This document shows positions 1-7,632 of a DNA stretch of 64,000 nucleotides, one piece after another. The stretch lies in NCBI RefSeq assembly GCF_004342175.1, contig NZ_SMAO01000001.1:186001-250000 (forward strand), written 5' to 3'. The notes beneath the pieces were generated by a model. The model saw only the letters and a list, made by a program, of their open reading frames with translations, searched no databases and was not told the DNA's origin. The DNA is from Thiobaca trueperi (GTDB lineage Bacteria > Pseudomonadota > Gammaproteobacteria > Chromatiales > Chromatiaceae). Both the position numbers and the translations under genes were made by a program. How positions within the stretch are numbered: position 1 is the stretch's first letter; each line of letters begins with the position of its first letter.

Positions 1-330
1 CGCGGTCGCGACGCCCTTGCCGCCCTGAAAACGGAAAAAGACCGGATAGAGATGGCCGATGAAGGCAGCCAGACCGATACCCGCCAGGGTCAGCGGATCA
101 ACCCCGAGCAGATGTCCGGCAAGCATCGGGATCAGACCCTTGAGGCTGTCGCCGACCAGTGTGATGGCAGCGGGCCGCTTGCCGCCGATGCGCAGCACAT
201 TGGTCGCGCCAGGGTTGTTGGAGCCCTGGGTGCGCGGATCCGGCAGACCCATGAGGCGGCAGACGATAATGGCGCTGGAGATGGAGCCCAGCAGATAGGC
301 GGCGACGATAAGCAGGATGGATGTCAGCAT
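1..330 (-). CDS. plsY: Glycerol-3-phosphate acyltransferase PlsY (3' end off window)
   Basis: Integral membrane enzyme that transfers an acyl group from acyl-phosphate to glycerol-3-phosphate, the first step of phospholipid synthesis. Reading the minus strand from the ATG at 330 gives 110 residues without a stop. The N-terminus is one hydrophobic segment ([17 protein letters not shown]), followed by the family signature [14 protein letters not shown] and then [12 protein letters not shown] at the window edge; both glycine-rich loops are PlsY hallmarks. The rest of the roughly 200-aa protein lies beyond base 1. It is divergent from folB, a common gammaproteobacterial arrangement; the 63-bp gap must hold both promoters. 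Confidence 0.92.
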   Translation of the reverse strand, partial: MLTSILLIVAAYLLGSISSAIIVCRLMGLPDPRTQGSNNPGATNVLRIGGKRPAAITLVGDSLKGLIPMLAGHLLGVDPLTLAGIGLAAFIGHLYPVFFRFQGGKGVATA

Positions 331-393
331 GGGTGGCAGTGGACCGGGGATGGTGAGTCAGGTCAAGATGACGGATCGGCCTGAATCATATCA

Positions 394-765
394 TTGGAGT
401 TTACCCTGGACATCGTCTTCATCCGTGGTCTGCGTATCGAGACCACCATCGGCATCCACGCCTGGGAGAAGCACATCCGCCGCCCGGTCGTGCTTGATCT
501 GGAGCTGGCAAGCGATATCGCCCGCGCCGCTGCAACCGACCGCATCGTCGACGCGCTGGATTATGAGGCCGTCACCCAACGCCTGATCCGCGAGGTTTCG
601 AGCAACCGCTTCGAGCTGGTGGAGACCCTCGCCGAACGCTGCGCCACCATTCTGCGCGATGAATTCGGCATCCCCTGGCTGCGGCTCAGTCTCAACAAAC
701 CGGGCGCGGTCGGTGAAGGAATCGATGTCGGCGTGATCATTGAGCGCGGGCAGAGGTCGGACTGA
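394..765 (+). CDS. folB: Dihydroneopterin aldolase FolB
   Basis: Cytoplasmic folate-pathway enzyme that cleaves 7,8-dihydroneopterin to 6-hydroxymethyl-dihydropterin and glycolaldehyde. The 123-aa product has the FolB order: DIVFIRGLRIETTIGIHAWE at the N-terminus, ALDYEAVTQRL in the middle (active-site Y), VETLAERCA, and the C-terminal LNKPGAV loop with the catalytic Lys. No ATG fits upstream in frame; the TTG at 394 is the best start, and the homologous region begins only four codons later, so the true start may be non-canonical. It is divergent from plsY. Confidence 0.88.
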   Translation: MEFTLDIVFIRGLRIETTIGIHAWEKHIRRPVVLDLELASDIARAAATDRIVDALDYEAVTQRLIREVSSNRFELVETLAERCATILRDEFGIPWLRLSLNKPGAVGEGIDVGVIIERGQRSD

Positions 766-785
766 CTGCCGCCTGGAAGGCCGTC

Positions 786-884
786 AATGGACAGGATTAA
801 CAGGATGCTCCAAGATTAACAGGATTAAAAACAATTCGTTACAAATCCTGTCCATCCTGCGAAATCCTGTTAATCCTGTCCATT
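786..884. repeat. Dispersed inverted repeat, copy A
   Basis: A 21-bp arm at 786-806 is repeated perfectly in inverse orientation at 864-884. Each arm is built of the subunits GGACAGGAT and TAACAGGAT. The middle holds further degenerate copies of the same subunits around an A-rich centre. Five related copies are in this window (2111, 14209, 58608, 60075, 62337), all between genes. It sits after folB and before the convergent SOUL gene, so it may act as a bidirectional terminator. Confidence 0.9.
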
Positions 885-923
885 TGAGGCATGTATCAGG
901 TATCAATTTTTCAGAAAGTCAAC

Positions 924-1562
924 TTAATCGTCCGCCACATCCATCAGAATCTCGTTGCGACGCAGAAAGCCGGGGGTGAAGGGATCGTTGTAATAGGCAT
1001 AGACCGGCGCTGCCAGCGGACGCAGGTCACGGGCTTTGAGCCAGTCGCGCAGTGCCGTTTCCTGTGCGGCGATCAGATCGTCCGTGGTGCGGCCGCTGAA
1101 ACGCACGACCGCACGCCGCTGCGCCGGCATCTCGCGCAGCCGCACCTCGTCAGTGGCGGGAGCGGGCAGGGTGTCGAGTTTATAGCCGGCGGGCATGATG
1201 AACTGCACGACCCATTCGCCGTCCGCATCCTGAGACTGGGTCACGGGCGCGGTCATGGCAATCCGTTCGGCGCGCTGCTGCGTCACCGGGGCGGTCATGG
1301 CGACCCGGTCGCCTGCGCGCTCTTTGGCGAAGATATAGCCAGCAAGCGGCGAAAAGCCGGCGCTGAGTGCCTCCCGGCGTTCGCCCCGGCGCGTCACCTC
1401 GGCGACCACCAGGGCCGGATAGTCGCGGATCTCGAATGGGCCGTCCTGCGCCACGACCTGATAAGCAGGCGTCTCCACGTTCTGCACCACGAAGACAAAA
1501 ATAGCCATGGCGACGATGGCAAGCAGGATGATGGCGGCGACAACGATGAGCAGTGTTTTCAT
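924..1562 (-). CDS. SOUL-family haem-binding protein
   Basis: 212 aa. One N-terminal membrane anchor (residues about 3-27, very hydrophobic) is followed by a periplasmic SOUL/HBP domain: ETPAYQVVAQDGPFEIRDYP, then the repeated motif VAMTAPVTQ ... IAMTAPVTQ and the C-terminal YNDPFTPGFLRRNEI. These are typical of bacterial SOUL proteins, which bind haem or other porphyrins weakly; the physiological role is unknown. Its start overlaps the end of the DUF2452 gene by 4 bp, so the two are cotranscribed and probably translationally coupled. Confidence 0.88.
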   Translation of the reverse strand: MKTLLIVVAAIILLAIVAMAIFVFVVQNVETPAYQVVAQDGPFEIRDYPALVVAEVTRRGERREALSAGFSPLAGYIFAKERAGDRVAMTAPVTQQRAERIAMTAPVTQSQDADGEWVVQFIMPAGYKLDTLPAPATDEVRLREMPAQRRAVVRFSGRTTDDLIAAQETALRDWLKARDLRPLAAPVYAYYNDPFTPGFLRRNEILMDVADD

Positions 1563-2092
1563 GGTGAGCGAGTAGTGCCAGGGTGATGGGGATGTTCGAT
1601 GCCGCCGATGCGGAGCAACTGAGCAACCAGCTCGCCCGTCTCGTCGGTCGGCGTGGCATGATCGGTCGGCGTCCAGGAATAATCCGTTTCCAGTCGATAG
1701 GAACCGAGAAAGGCGTGCGGTGCGCGTCCACCCCAGTCTTGGGGCGACAGCATCGAAAAGAAGGGTTGACCGTCGGCGCGACGGTAAAGATGGTAGGTCT
1801 TGCCGGGGATGCGCTTGAAGGTGCAGCGGGCGGCGGTCAGCGCCTGGTCCTGCCGTGCGTCGGCCAGAATCTTGCGCGCTTCCGCCTGAAGCAGTTTGAT
1901 CTGATCGGCGATGACGCGCAGTCTGGCTTCGGTGCGGATGCTCAGAATGGACTCGGCCCTGGCAATCTCGGCGGCCAGATCACCGCCATCGAAGGCCGGT
2001 GCCAGACGGCTGACCGGATACGGTGAACTGCGGGCGTCACCCTGATGGAGTGTGGCGGGCGGATTGTCGTTCATCTGTTGTGGCGTCTCCAA
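1559..2092 (-). CDS. DUF2452 family protein
   Basis: 177 aa, soluble, no signal peptide. It resembles the DUF2452 family of short proteins of unknown function: a helical N-terminal half with an amphipathic stretch (LRVIADQIKLLQAEARKIL), then the aromatic-rich core GKTYHLYRRADG and FFSMLSPQDWGG, and GSYRLETDYSWTP. It is upstream of and overlaps the SOUL gene by 4 bp. The first residues (METPQQ) could be dispensable; an ATG seven codons in is an alternative start. The family is recalled from its motif pattern, so the name is moderately certain and the function unknown. Confidence 0.75.
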   Translation of the reverse strand: METPQQMNDNPPATLHQGDARSSPYPVSRLAPAFDGGDLAAEIARAESILSIRTEARLRVIADQIKLLQAEARKILADARQDQALTAARCTFKRIPGKTYHLYRRADGQPFFSMLSPQDWGGRAPHAFLGSYRLETDYSWTPTDHATPTDETGELVAQLLRIGGIEHPHHPGTTRSP

Positions 2093-2110
2093 ATAATCTG
2101 CTGAAATCGA

Positions 2111-2187
2111 AATAGACAGGATTAACAGGATTGTCCAGGATGGACAGGATTTTTCAAATCTTTGTTTTCAATCTTGTTAATCCTGCC
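2111..2187. repeat. Dispersed inverted repeat, copy B
   Basis: Shorter copy of the repeat seen at 786-884. The left arm is AATAGACAGGATTAACAGG and the right arm ends TCTTGTTAATCCTGCC; the arms pair imperfectly. It lies between the divergent DUF2452 and MidA-type genes, which is why an upstream TTG for the latter (2162, inside this repeat) is unlikely to be the true start. Confidence 0.85.
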
Positions 2188-2218
2188 AAAAGCCATCGTC
2201 ACTTTCCTGGAAATCACC

Positions 2219-3406
2219 TTGAAGAACCATCGCAACCCGGCTCCGGCAGAGACAACGGCGGATTCAGACAGCCCCGAAACCCGTCTCAGCGCCCGGCTCC
2301 ATGACCTGATCTGCGCCGAGATCGCCGCGTCCGGCGGCCTGCTTCCCTTCGACCGTTTCATGGATCTGGCGCTCTATGCGCCCGGTCTGGGCTATTACAT
2401 CGCGGGTGCGCAGAAGTTCGGGCCGGGCGGCGATTTCGTTACCGCGCCCGAGCTGTCGCCGCTCTTCGGTCAGTGTCTCGCGGCGCAGTGCGCTGAGGCG
2501 CTGGAACGGCTGGACGGTGGCGACCTGTTCGAGTTCGGCGCCGGCAGCGGGGCGCTCGCGGCGCAGGTGCTCCAGCGGCTCGATGCGCTCGACGCACTGC
2601 CTGATCGCTATCTGATCCTTGAACCGAGCCCGGAACTCCAGGCGCGCCAGCGCGCATCCATCATCGACGCCGCGCCACATCTGGCCGACCGCTGCCGCTG
2701 GCTGACCGAACTGCCCCGTTCTCTGCGCGGCGTGGTACTGGCTAACGAAGTGCTCGACGCCATGCCGGTGCAGCGTTTTCGGGTGCGCGGGGATGGCGGC
2801 ATCGACGAGATCTTCGTTACGGATGAGGGCGAGCGGTTAGCCGAGGTCACGGCCCCTGTGCGCTCGCCCGGACTCAGCGAGGCGGTCGCTGCCTTGCAGT
2901 CCGAGGGTTTCGCGTGTGCGTCCGGCTACAGCTCTGAGATCAATCCGCATCTCGCACCCTGGCTGACGGCCTTGTCGGACACGCTGGACGCCGGGCTGGT
3001 GCTGCTGATCGATTATGGCTATCCCAGGTCGGGCTATTATCAGCCGGATCGGAACATGGGTACGCTCATGTGCCACTACCGCCATCAGGCCCATGACGAT
3101 CCCTATCGTCATCTCGGGTTACAGGACATCACCGCCCATGTCGATTTCACCGCCGCTGCCGAGGCCGGCGAGGCGGCTGGTTTCGCGCTCGCCGGTTTCA
3201 CCAGTCAGGCGCATTTTCTGCTTGGCTGCGGCATCGATCAGCTTCTGGCTGAAGCGCCAGACGCAATTGATCAGGCACTGGCTGCCAAGCAGTTACTCCT
3301 GCCCACAGCGATGGGCGAACGGTTCAAGGTGCTGGGCTTGAGTAAGGGCGTAAGCGGCCCCTGGCGTGGGTTCGAGGTGCGGGATCTGCGGGATCGGTTG
3401 TATTAG
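2219..3406 (+). CDS. SAM-dependent methyltransferase, MidA/NDUFAF7 family
   Basis: 395 aa. Class I SAM-dependent methyltransferase of the COG1565/DUF185 family; the mitochondrial member NDUFAF7 methylates an arginine in complex I, while the bacterial role is not settled. Motifs: PFDRFMDLALYAPGLGYY near the N-terminus, GPGGDFVTAPELSPLFGQ, the SAM loop FEFGAGSGALA (about residue 105), VLANEVLDAMPV, and LLIDYGYPRSGYY. No ATG precedes the conserved region; TTG at 2219 has GGAA six bases upstream, whereas the TTG at 2162 lies in a dispersed repeat. It is followed 73 bp later by the V-ATPase genes, with no sign of functional linkage. Confidence 0.88.
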   Translation: MKNHRNPAPAETTADSDSPETRLSARLHDLICAEIAASGGLLPFDRFMDLALYAPGLGYYIAGAQKFGPGGDFVTAPELSPLFGQCLAAQCAEALERLDGGDLFEFGAGSGALAAQVLQRLDALDALPDRYLILEPSPELQARQRASIIDAAPHLADRCRWLTELPRSLRGVVLANEVLDAMPVQRFRVRGDGGIDEIFVTDEGERLAEVTAPVRSPGLSEAVAALQSEGFACASGYSSEINPHLAPWLTALSDTLDAGLVLLIDYGYPRSGYYQPDRNMGTLMCHYRHQAHDDPYRHLGLQDITAHVDFTAAAEAGEAAGFALAGFTSQAHFLLGCGIDQLLAEAPDAIDQALAAKQLLLPTAMGERFKVLGLSKGVSGPWRGFEVRDLRDRLY

Positions 3407-3479
3407 CGACCAGCGATTGGGCTTGACATCGCCAAAAGGCGCAACACAATTTTTCACGATTTTCAACCCGGAGTGGAAT

Positions 3480-3926
3480 ATGTACTGGCTTGTCGCACTC
3501 ATGTCCTTCGCCATTCTCGGCCTGATCGTCAGCGGCATTCTGCTGGAATGGCGACCCCGTTTCGTCAGCCGCATCCGCCCCTGGTGCAAACCCGCGCTGG
3601 GGACGCAACTGGCGGTCTTCATCGGCGCCCAGTTCGCACTGCTGCTGCTCGGCATCCAGGACGCCTTCGCCAATCCGGAAGACGTCGCCGCCGTCGCTGG
3701 CGAAATGTCGGTCGGCATGGGGCTGGCCATCATCGGCGTTGGCATCCCGACCGGACTCTCGACCATCGGCGCCGGGATCGCGGTCGGACCCATCGGTGCG
3801 GCCTCACTGGCGGCAATCACCGAGAAGCCGGAAAATCTCGGACGCACGCTCATCTATCTGGGACTCGCCGAGGGCATCGCCATTTACGGTCTGGTCATCT
3901 CCATCCTTCTGCTCAACAAAATCTGA
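3480..3926 (+). CDS. ntpK: V/A-type ATP synthase subunit K (proteolipid ring)
   Basis: 148-aa membrane protein forming the rotating c/K ring that carries H+ or Na+. Four hydrophobic segments are visible. The C-terminal hairpin is glycine-rich (GMGLAIIGVGIPTGLSTIGA) and holds the ion-binding glutamate in YLGLAEGIAIYG. The start is fixed by GGAG at 3470-3473. A sigma70-like -35 box TTGACA (3423-3428) followed about 18 bp later by CAATTT suggests transcription begins here, so no subunit-I gene precedes it. First gene of the K-F-E-A group. Confidence 0.85.
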   Translation: MYWLVALMSFAILGLIVSGILLEWRPRFVSRIRPWCKPALGTQLAVFIGAQFALLLLGIQDAFANPEDVAAVAGEMSVGMGLAIIGVGIPTGLSTIGAGIAVGPIGAASLAAITEKPENLGRTLIYLGLAEGIAIYGLVISILLLNKI

Positions 3927-3972
3927 GACCGGCATGCGACAGATGGCGCGGGGCGCTGACGTGGGGATCGAC

Positions 3973-4341
3973 ATGGATAACCAGGATGATCCGGTTCAAT
4001 CGACCCGGATGCTGTTTTTCGGCGATGATCTCCTGGCCGACGGCCTGCGCCTGATCGGCTTCGAGACCTATCCGAGTCCCGACCCGCAGGCGGTTGACCG
4101 GATCTTTCGTGATCTGCGGCGGGGACACGAGCGGGCCTTCGTGCTGGTGGACGATGCGGTGATGGGCCAGAACATACCCAATCTGCAACAGGTGCGCCGC
4201 GAGGGTGGACACATCGTCGTGATCGCGGTGCCTGCGCTCAATGCACCGCCGCAGCTCAACAGCGAGGTGGCGCGCCGTCTCGCCGCACTCTTCGGCGCCA
4301 ACCTTGAATCCGGCCAGTCCGGGGAGCGAGAGCCAGAGTGA
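3973..4341 (+). CDS. ntpF: V/A-type ATP synthase subunit F
   Basis: Small regulatory subunit of the central stalk, which contacts the rotor shaft. The product begins with the family opening MLFFGDDLLADGLRLIGFE (Rossmann-like), then FVLVDDAVMGQNIP and VIAVPALN. The reading frame is open upstream to an ATG at 3934; ATG 3973 was chosen because GGGG precedes it, and 4009 is also possible. The end overlaps the GTG start of subunit E by 4 bp, so the two are coupled. Confidence 0.8.
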   Translation: MDNQDDPVQSTRMLFFGDDLLADGLRLIGFETYPSPDPQAVDRIFRDLRRGHERAFVLVDDAVMGQNIPNLQQVRREGGHIVVIAVPALNAPPQLNSEVARRLAALFGANLESGQSGEREPE

Positions 4342-4985
4342 ATCAGGTAGACGAACTGGAACAGGCCATCCTCGCCCGTGCCGAGCGGCTGGCGACCGAA
4401 TATCGCGAGCGCGCCGGACGCAGCCGCGACAGCATTCTGCGCGAGGCCGCCGAGCGTCTGCGTTTGCGCGAGGCGCGCGAGGAGTCCATCGCCAAATCGC
4501 TCGGTGACCGCACCTTCCGCCAGCAGGTGCAGGCCAGCGAGTTGAAGATGCAGACCCATCTTGATCAGGTGCGCTGGAACCTGGTCCGCGACGTGGAACG
4601 CGGACTCGCCGACCGCATGCGCGTCTTCATGGAGGATGAAGCCGTCTATGACGCCTGGCTTGATCGGCTGATCATCGAGGCCGCTGCCCTGATCGAGACA
4701 CCCGACCTCATCGTCGCCGCCAACGCCCTGGATCAGCGCCGACTCAATGCCCGCTGGGATCGACTCACGGCATCCCTGCCGCCCGGCAAGACCGCCGCTC
4801 TCGCCCCTGCCGCCGACGCACTCAACACCCTCGGTGGTGCGGTCATCACCAGCCGGGACGGGCGCATCCGCGTCGATCAGACCTTCGAGGGGCGGATCGA
4901 GCGTCTGCGGCCCCGCATCCAGCAGACCATCCTGGAACGGCTGCTGCCGGGCGGATTCGAGACCGGCAACCTCTTTACCGGATGA
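4338..4985 (+). CDS. ntpE: V/A-type ATP synthase subunit E (peripheral stalk)
   Basis: 215 aa starting at GTG 4338 inside the end of the F gene. The N-terminal half is highly charged and predicted to be a long helix or coiled coil (ILARAERLATEYRERAGRS to LRLREAREES); the C-terminal half is globular and ends RIERLRPRIQQTILERLLPG, typical of the E subunit that docks on the catalytic head. It is 10 bp upstream of subunit A. Function is assigned from position and architecture as much as from sequence, since E subunits diverge strongly. Confidence 0.75.
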   Translation: MNQVDELEQAILARAERLATEYRERAGRSRDSILREAAERLRLREAREESIAKSLGDRTFRQQVQASELKMQTHLDQVRWNLVRDVERGLADRMRVFMEDEAVYDAWLDRLIIEAAALIETPDLIVAANALDQRRLNARWDRLTASLPPGKTAALAPAADALNTLGGAVITSRDGRIRVDQTFEGRIERLRPRIQQTILERLLPGGFETGNLFTG

Positions 4986-4995
4986 CGAGATCATC

Positions 4996-6795
4996 ATGAG
5001 CGAAACCACCCGAGTCGGCGTCATCCGTGACATCAACGGTCCCATTGTCACCATCGACCTGCCCGGTGTGCGCAGTGGCGAACAGGTCAAGATCGGCGAG
5101 CTTGGTCTGTTCGGCGAGGTCATTTCGCTGCGCGGCCGGCAGGCCGTGGTCCAGACCTACGAATCCACCGATGGGGTGCGACCCGGTGAACCCGCCGTCG
5201 GACTCGGCTGGCCGCTGTCGGTCGAGCTTGGCCCCGGACTCATGGGCGGCATCTTCGACGGCGTACAGCGGCCCCTGTCGAAGATCGCGCTGGAGTCAGG
5301 CGATTACATCCGTCGCGGCATCAGCGTACCGGCGCTGGATCGTGGCAGGGAATGGGTATTCGCGCCCAACCCGGCGCTGGAGCCCGGCGCCCAGGTCGGG
5401 CCGGGAACCGTGCTCGGCACCGTGCAGGAAACCCAGACCGTGCTGCATCGCATCCTGGTGCCGCCCCATGTCGTCGGCGATCTGGTCGAGATCGCCCCCG
5501 CTGGCAGCTACGATATCGAATCGACCATCGCCCGCGTGCGCGACCAACGGGGTACGAGTCACCGACTCAGTCTCTATCACCGCTGGCCGGTACGCAAACC
5601 GCGCCCCTATCTGAAGCGCGACGACGGCATCGCCCCGCTGATCACCGGACAGCGGGTCATCGACACCTTTTTTCCGCAGCTCAAGGGCGGGAAGGGCGCG
5701 GTTCCCGGCCCCTTTGGTGCGGGCAAAACGGTGGTCCAGCAGCAGATCGCGCGCTGGTCGAACGCCGATATTGTCATCTATGTCGGCTGCGGCGAACGCG
5801 GCAACGAACTGGTCGATGTACTTGAAACCTTCCCGCAACTGGACGACCCCTATTCCGGGCGCAAGCTCATGGAGCGCACCCTGCTGGTCGCGAATACGTC
5901 CAACATGCCGGTGGTTGCCCGCGAGGCGTCGGTCTATGTCGGCGTCACCATGGCCGAATATTACCGCGACATGGGCTATGACGTGGTCATGCTGGCGGAT
6001 TCGACCAGCCGCTGGGCCGAGGCGCTGCGCGAGGTCTCGGGCCGGCTCGGTCAGATGCCGGTGGAGGAGGGCTACCCGGCTTATCTCGCCTCGCGGCTGG
6101 CCGCCATCTACGAACGTGCCGGACGGATCGAGACTTACGGCGCCGGCTCCGGCTCGGTGACGCTCATCGGTGCCGTCTCACCCCCCGGCGGCGATTTCTC
6201 CGAACCGGTCACCAGCCATACCAAAGACATCATCGAAACCTTCTGGGCCTTGTCCAAGGAACTGGCCGACGCCCGTCATTATCCATCGATCGACTGGGTC
6301 ACCAGTTTCTCGAGTCATGTCCACGCGGCGGCTCAGTGGTGGCACCAAGAAATCAGTCCGGACTGGGAGAAACGCCGCGCGAGCGCGCTCACACTCCTTG
6401 CGCGTGATGCCGAACTCTCGCGCATCGTCAATCTGGTCGGCCCCGAAGCACTCTCCGATTCTCAACGCTGGGAACTGGAAGGCGCCTCGCTCATCAAGGA
6501 AGGCGTGTTGCAACAGAGCGCGCTCGACGAGATCGATACCTTCTGCTCGCCGGCCAAGCAATTTGCATTGCTTGATCTGGTCATCGCCCTGTATCAACAC
6601 GGAGAATCGCTCATCAAGCTTGGCGTGCCGGTTGCTGAATTACAGCGTCTGCCGCTGCTCGCCAAGATGCGGCGGATCAAATCCATGTATTCGAGCGAAC
6701 AGTTGGATCAGCTCCAGGCATTCCGGCATGAGGTTGAACAGGCGATGGAGGCGATTCGTGTTGAGTATGCGAGGCAGGGTGCTGATCGTGATTAG
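4996..6795 (+). CDS. ntpA: V/A-type ATP synthase catalytic subunit A
   Basis: 599 aa, the normal length for the catalytic A subunit. The P-loop GPFGAGKT lies near residue 238, followed by VIYVGCGERGNELVDVL, MLADSTSRWAEALREVSGRL (Walker B region), and the A-specific bulge domain between residues about 110 and 190 (GTVLGTVQET, HRWPVRKPRPYL). All catalytic motifs look intact. In a working enzyme A alternates with subunit B, but no B or D gene follows: 44 bp after the stop the dif site begins and a mobile element is inserted. Either the partner genes are elsewhere or this is a stranded operon fragment. Confidence 0.93.
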   Translation: MSETTRVGVIRDINGPIVTIDLPGVRSGEQVKIGELGLFGEVISLRGRQAVVQTYESTDGVRPGEPAVGLGWPLSVELGPGLMGGIFDGVQRPLSKIALESGDYIRRGISVPALDRGREWVFAPNPALEPGAQVGPGTVLGTVQETQTVLHRILVPPHVVGDLVEIAPAGSYDIESTIARVRDQRGTSHRLSLYHRWPVRKPRPYLKRDDGIAPLITGQRVIDTFFPQLKGGKGAVPGPFGAGKTVVQQQIARWSNADIVIYVGCGERGNELVDVLETFPQLDDPYSGRKLMERTLLVANTSNMPVVAREASVYVGVTMAEYYRDMGYDVVMLADSTSRWAEALREVSGRLGQMPVEEGYPAYLASRLAAIYERAGRIETYGAGSGSVTLIGAVSPPGGDFSEPVTSHTKDIIETFWALSKELADARHYPSIDWVTSFSSHVHAAAQWWHQEISPDWEKRRASALTLLARDAELSRIVNLVGPEALSDSQRWELEGASLIKEGVLQQSALDEIDTFCSPAKQFALLDLVIALYQHGESLIKLGVPVAELQRLPLLAKMRRIKSMYSSEQLDQLQAFRHEVEQAMEAIRVEYARQGADRD

Positions 6796-6838
6796 AGCTT
6801 GCGTTCGTTGTAATAGTCTCAAATCCAGCGCCCCTTTC

Positions 6839-6866
6839 ACTTTACATAATATACATTATGCGCAAT
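6839..6866 (-). other. dif: dif site (XerC/XerD recombination site)
   Basis: Read on the minus strand, this 28-bp site matches the proteobacterial dif consensus. A 20-bp core (TGCGCATAATGTATATTATG, plus positions 6845-6864) is identical to E. coli dif, and the outer bases match partly. XerC arm: TTGCGCATAA; central region: TGTATA; XerD arm: TTATGTAAAG. It marks the replication terminus, where XerCD resolves chromosome dimers, and is the integration target for filamentous phages and satellites. The element described next starts within it. Confidence 0.87.
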
Positions 6867-6896
6867 CCGATCAGGGGCCAAAATCGGCTCCCCGAT
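6853..6896 (+). repeat. 44-bp direct repeat, left copy (att-type)
   Basis: Identical to 10930-10973. It contains the XerC arm of dif followed by element DNA. The last 27 bases (from ATCAGGGGCC to GCTCCCCGAT) form an imperfect hairpin, comparable to the folded single-stranded attP of some filamentous phages. Confidence 0.9.
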
Positions 6897-6949
6897 CAGC
6901 ATCCGCGCGGCTTTCCGACCCGTCCACGGCCACCACGGGCGCGGTCAAG

Positions 6950-7534
6950 TTGTCATCTGCGGCGGTCACGTTGGCCGTCGAGCCGGCGGCGCTGGACAAG
7001 TTGTCATCCGCCGACGATTGGGCCGATGCCGACCTCCTGAGCGCCGGCTTCGCCGCCCATCCGCTGACTTTACGTAAGCTGCAACGCGCGTGCGGATTCA
7101 CCGACCAGCAGGCGGCGGACGCTTGTCTGGTTTCCCTGCGGACTTATCGCCGCTGGTGCGCCACGGGCAAACCCGATCCGACCGCCGTCCGCTTGCTGGC
7201 GATCCTGGCCGGCTTTGTGCCATGGTCCGGTTGGCACGGCTGGGAAGTCCACCGTGGCTATCTGTTCCCGCCCGGCTATACCCGTGGCGGCATCCTGCCG
7301 TCCGAGTTCTTCGCCCTGGTCTTCTATCGTCAGCAGGTCAGCGAGTACCAGCGTCTCCATGCCCAACTGAAAGCCCGCGTCCAGCTCCTGGAGGCGCAAC
7401 TGGCCGGGCATCAACCATTGGCGCGCGAGGTAGCGTTACAGGCCCGCGTGCAGGCGCTGGGCGTCCAGGTCCAGGCGTTGGGTGCGGAACTGGCCGGGCT
7501 GGTAACGACGCCGGAGAGCGCCGTTCATGGGTAA
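6950..7534 (+). CDS. Phage regulator-like protein with HTH-like N-terminus and coiled-coil tail (DUF3653-like)
   Basis: About 194 aa if started at TTG 6950 (TTG 7001 is the alternative; there is no ATG or GTG in frame). Residues about 45-75 look like a DNA-binding helix-turn-helix (LQRACGFTDQQAADACLVS, LRTYRRW). The centre, GFVPWSGWHGWEVHRGYLFP, resembles small regulatory proteins of filamentous phages (DUF3653 type). The tail is a coiled coil with repeats of VQALG/LEAQLAG. A direct repeat CAAGTTGTCATC occurs at both candidate starts. It is the first gene of the element, and a 5'-deleted paralogue lies at 10935-11342. The family assignment is tentative. Confidence 0.6.
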   Translation: MSSAAVTLAVEPAALDKLSSADDWADADLLSAGFAAHPLTLRKLQRACGFTDQQAADACLVSLRTYRRWCATGKPDPTAVRLLAILAGFVPWSGWHGWEVHRGYLFPPGYTRGGILPSEFFALVFYRQQVSEYQRLHAQLKARVQLLEAQLAGHQPLAREVALQARVQALGVQVQALGAELAGLVTTPESAVHG

Positions 7535-7565
7535 TCGCGCGGGCGCCGGGATGGGCCGTTTTCAG

Positions 7566-7607
7566 GTGGGAGTGTTAGTAGCACTCCCACTTATTCTCAC
7601 TAGTGAG
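7566..7607. promoter_or_regulatory. Two perfect hairpins ahead of the replication gene
   Basis: GTGGGAGTG (7566-7574) pairs with CACTCCCAC (7582-7590) around a 7-nt loop. CTCACTAGTGAG (7596-7607) is a 12-bp palindrome followed by a run of five A. Together they fill the gap between the first gene and rep; they could be a terminator/attenuator, a repressor site, or part of the origin. Confidence 0.6.
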
Positions 7608-7632
7608 AAAAACGCCCGGTTTCGGGGGTCCG

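Noticed and set aside
786-884. Short direct repeats that could be mistaken for a CRISPR array
   Set aside because: The repeat units are 9-15 bp, directly adjacent and arranged as inverted arms; there are no equal-length unique spacers and no cas genes.
2162-2218. Upstream TTG extension of the MidA-type gene
   Set aside because: The added residues are encoded by dispersed repeat copy B and are hydrophobic without family support.
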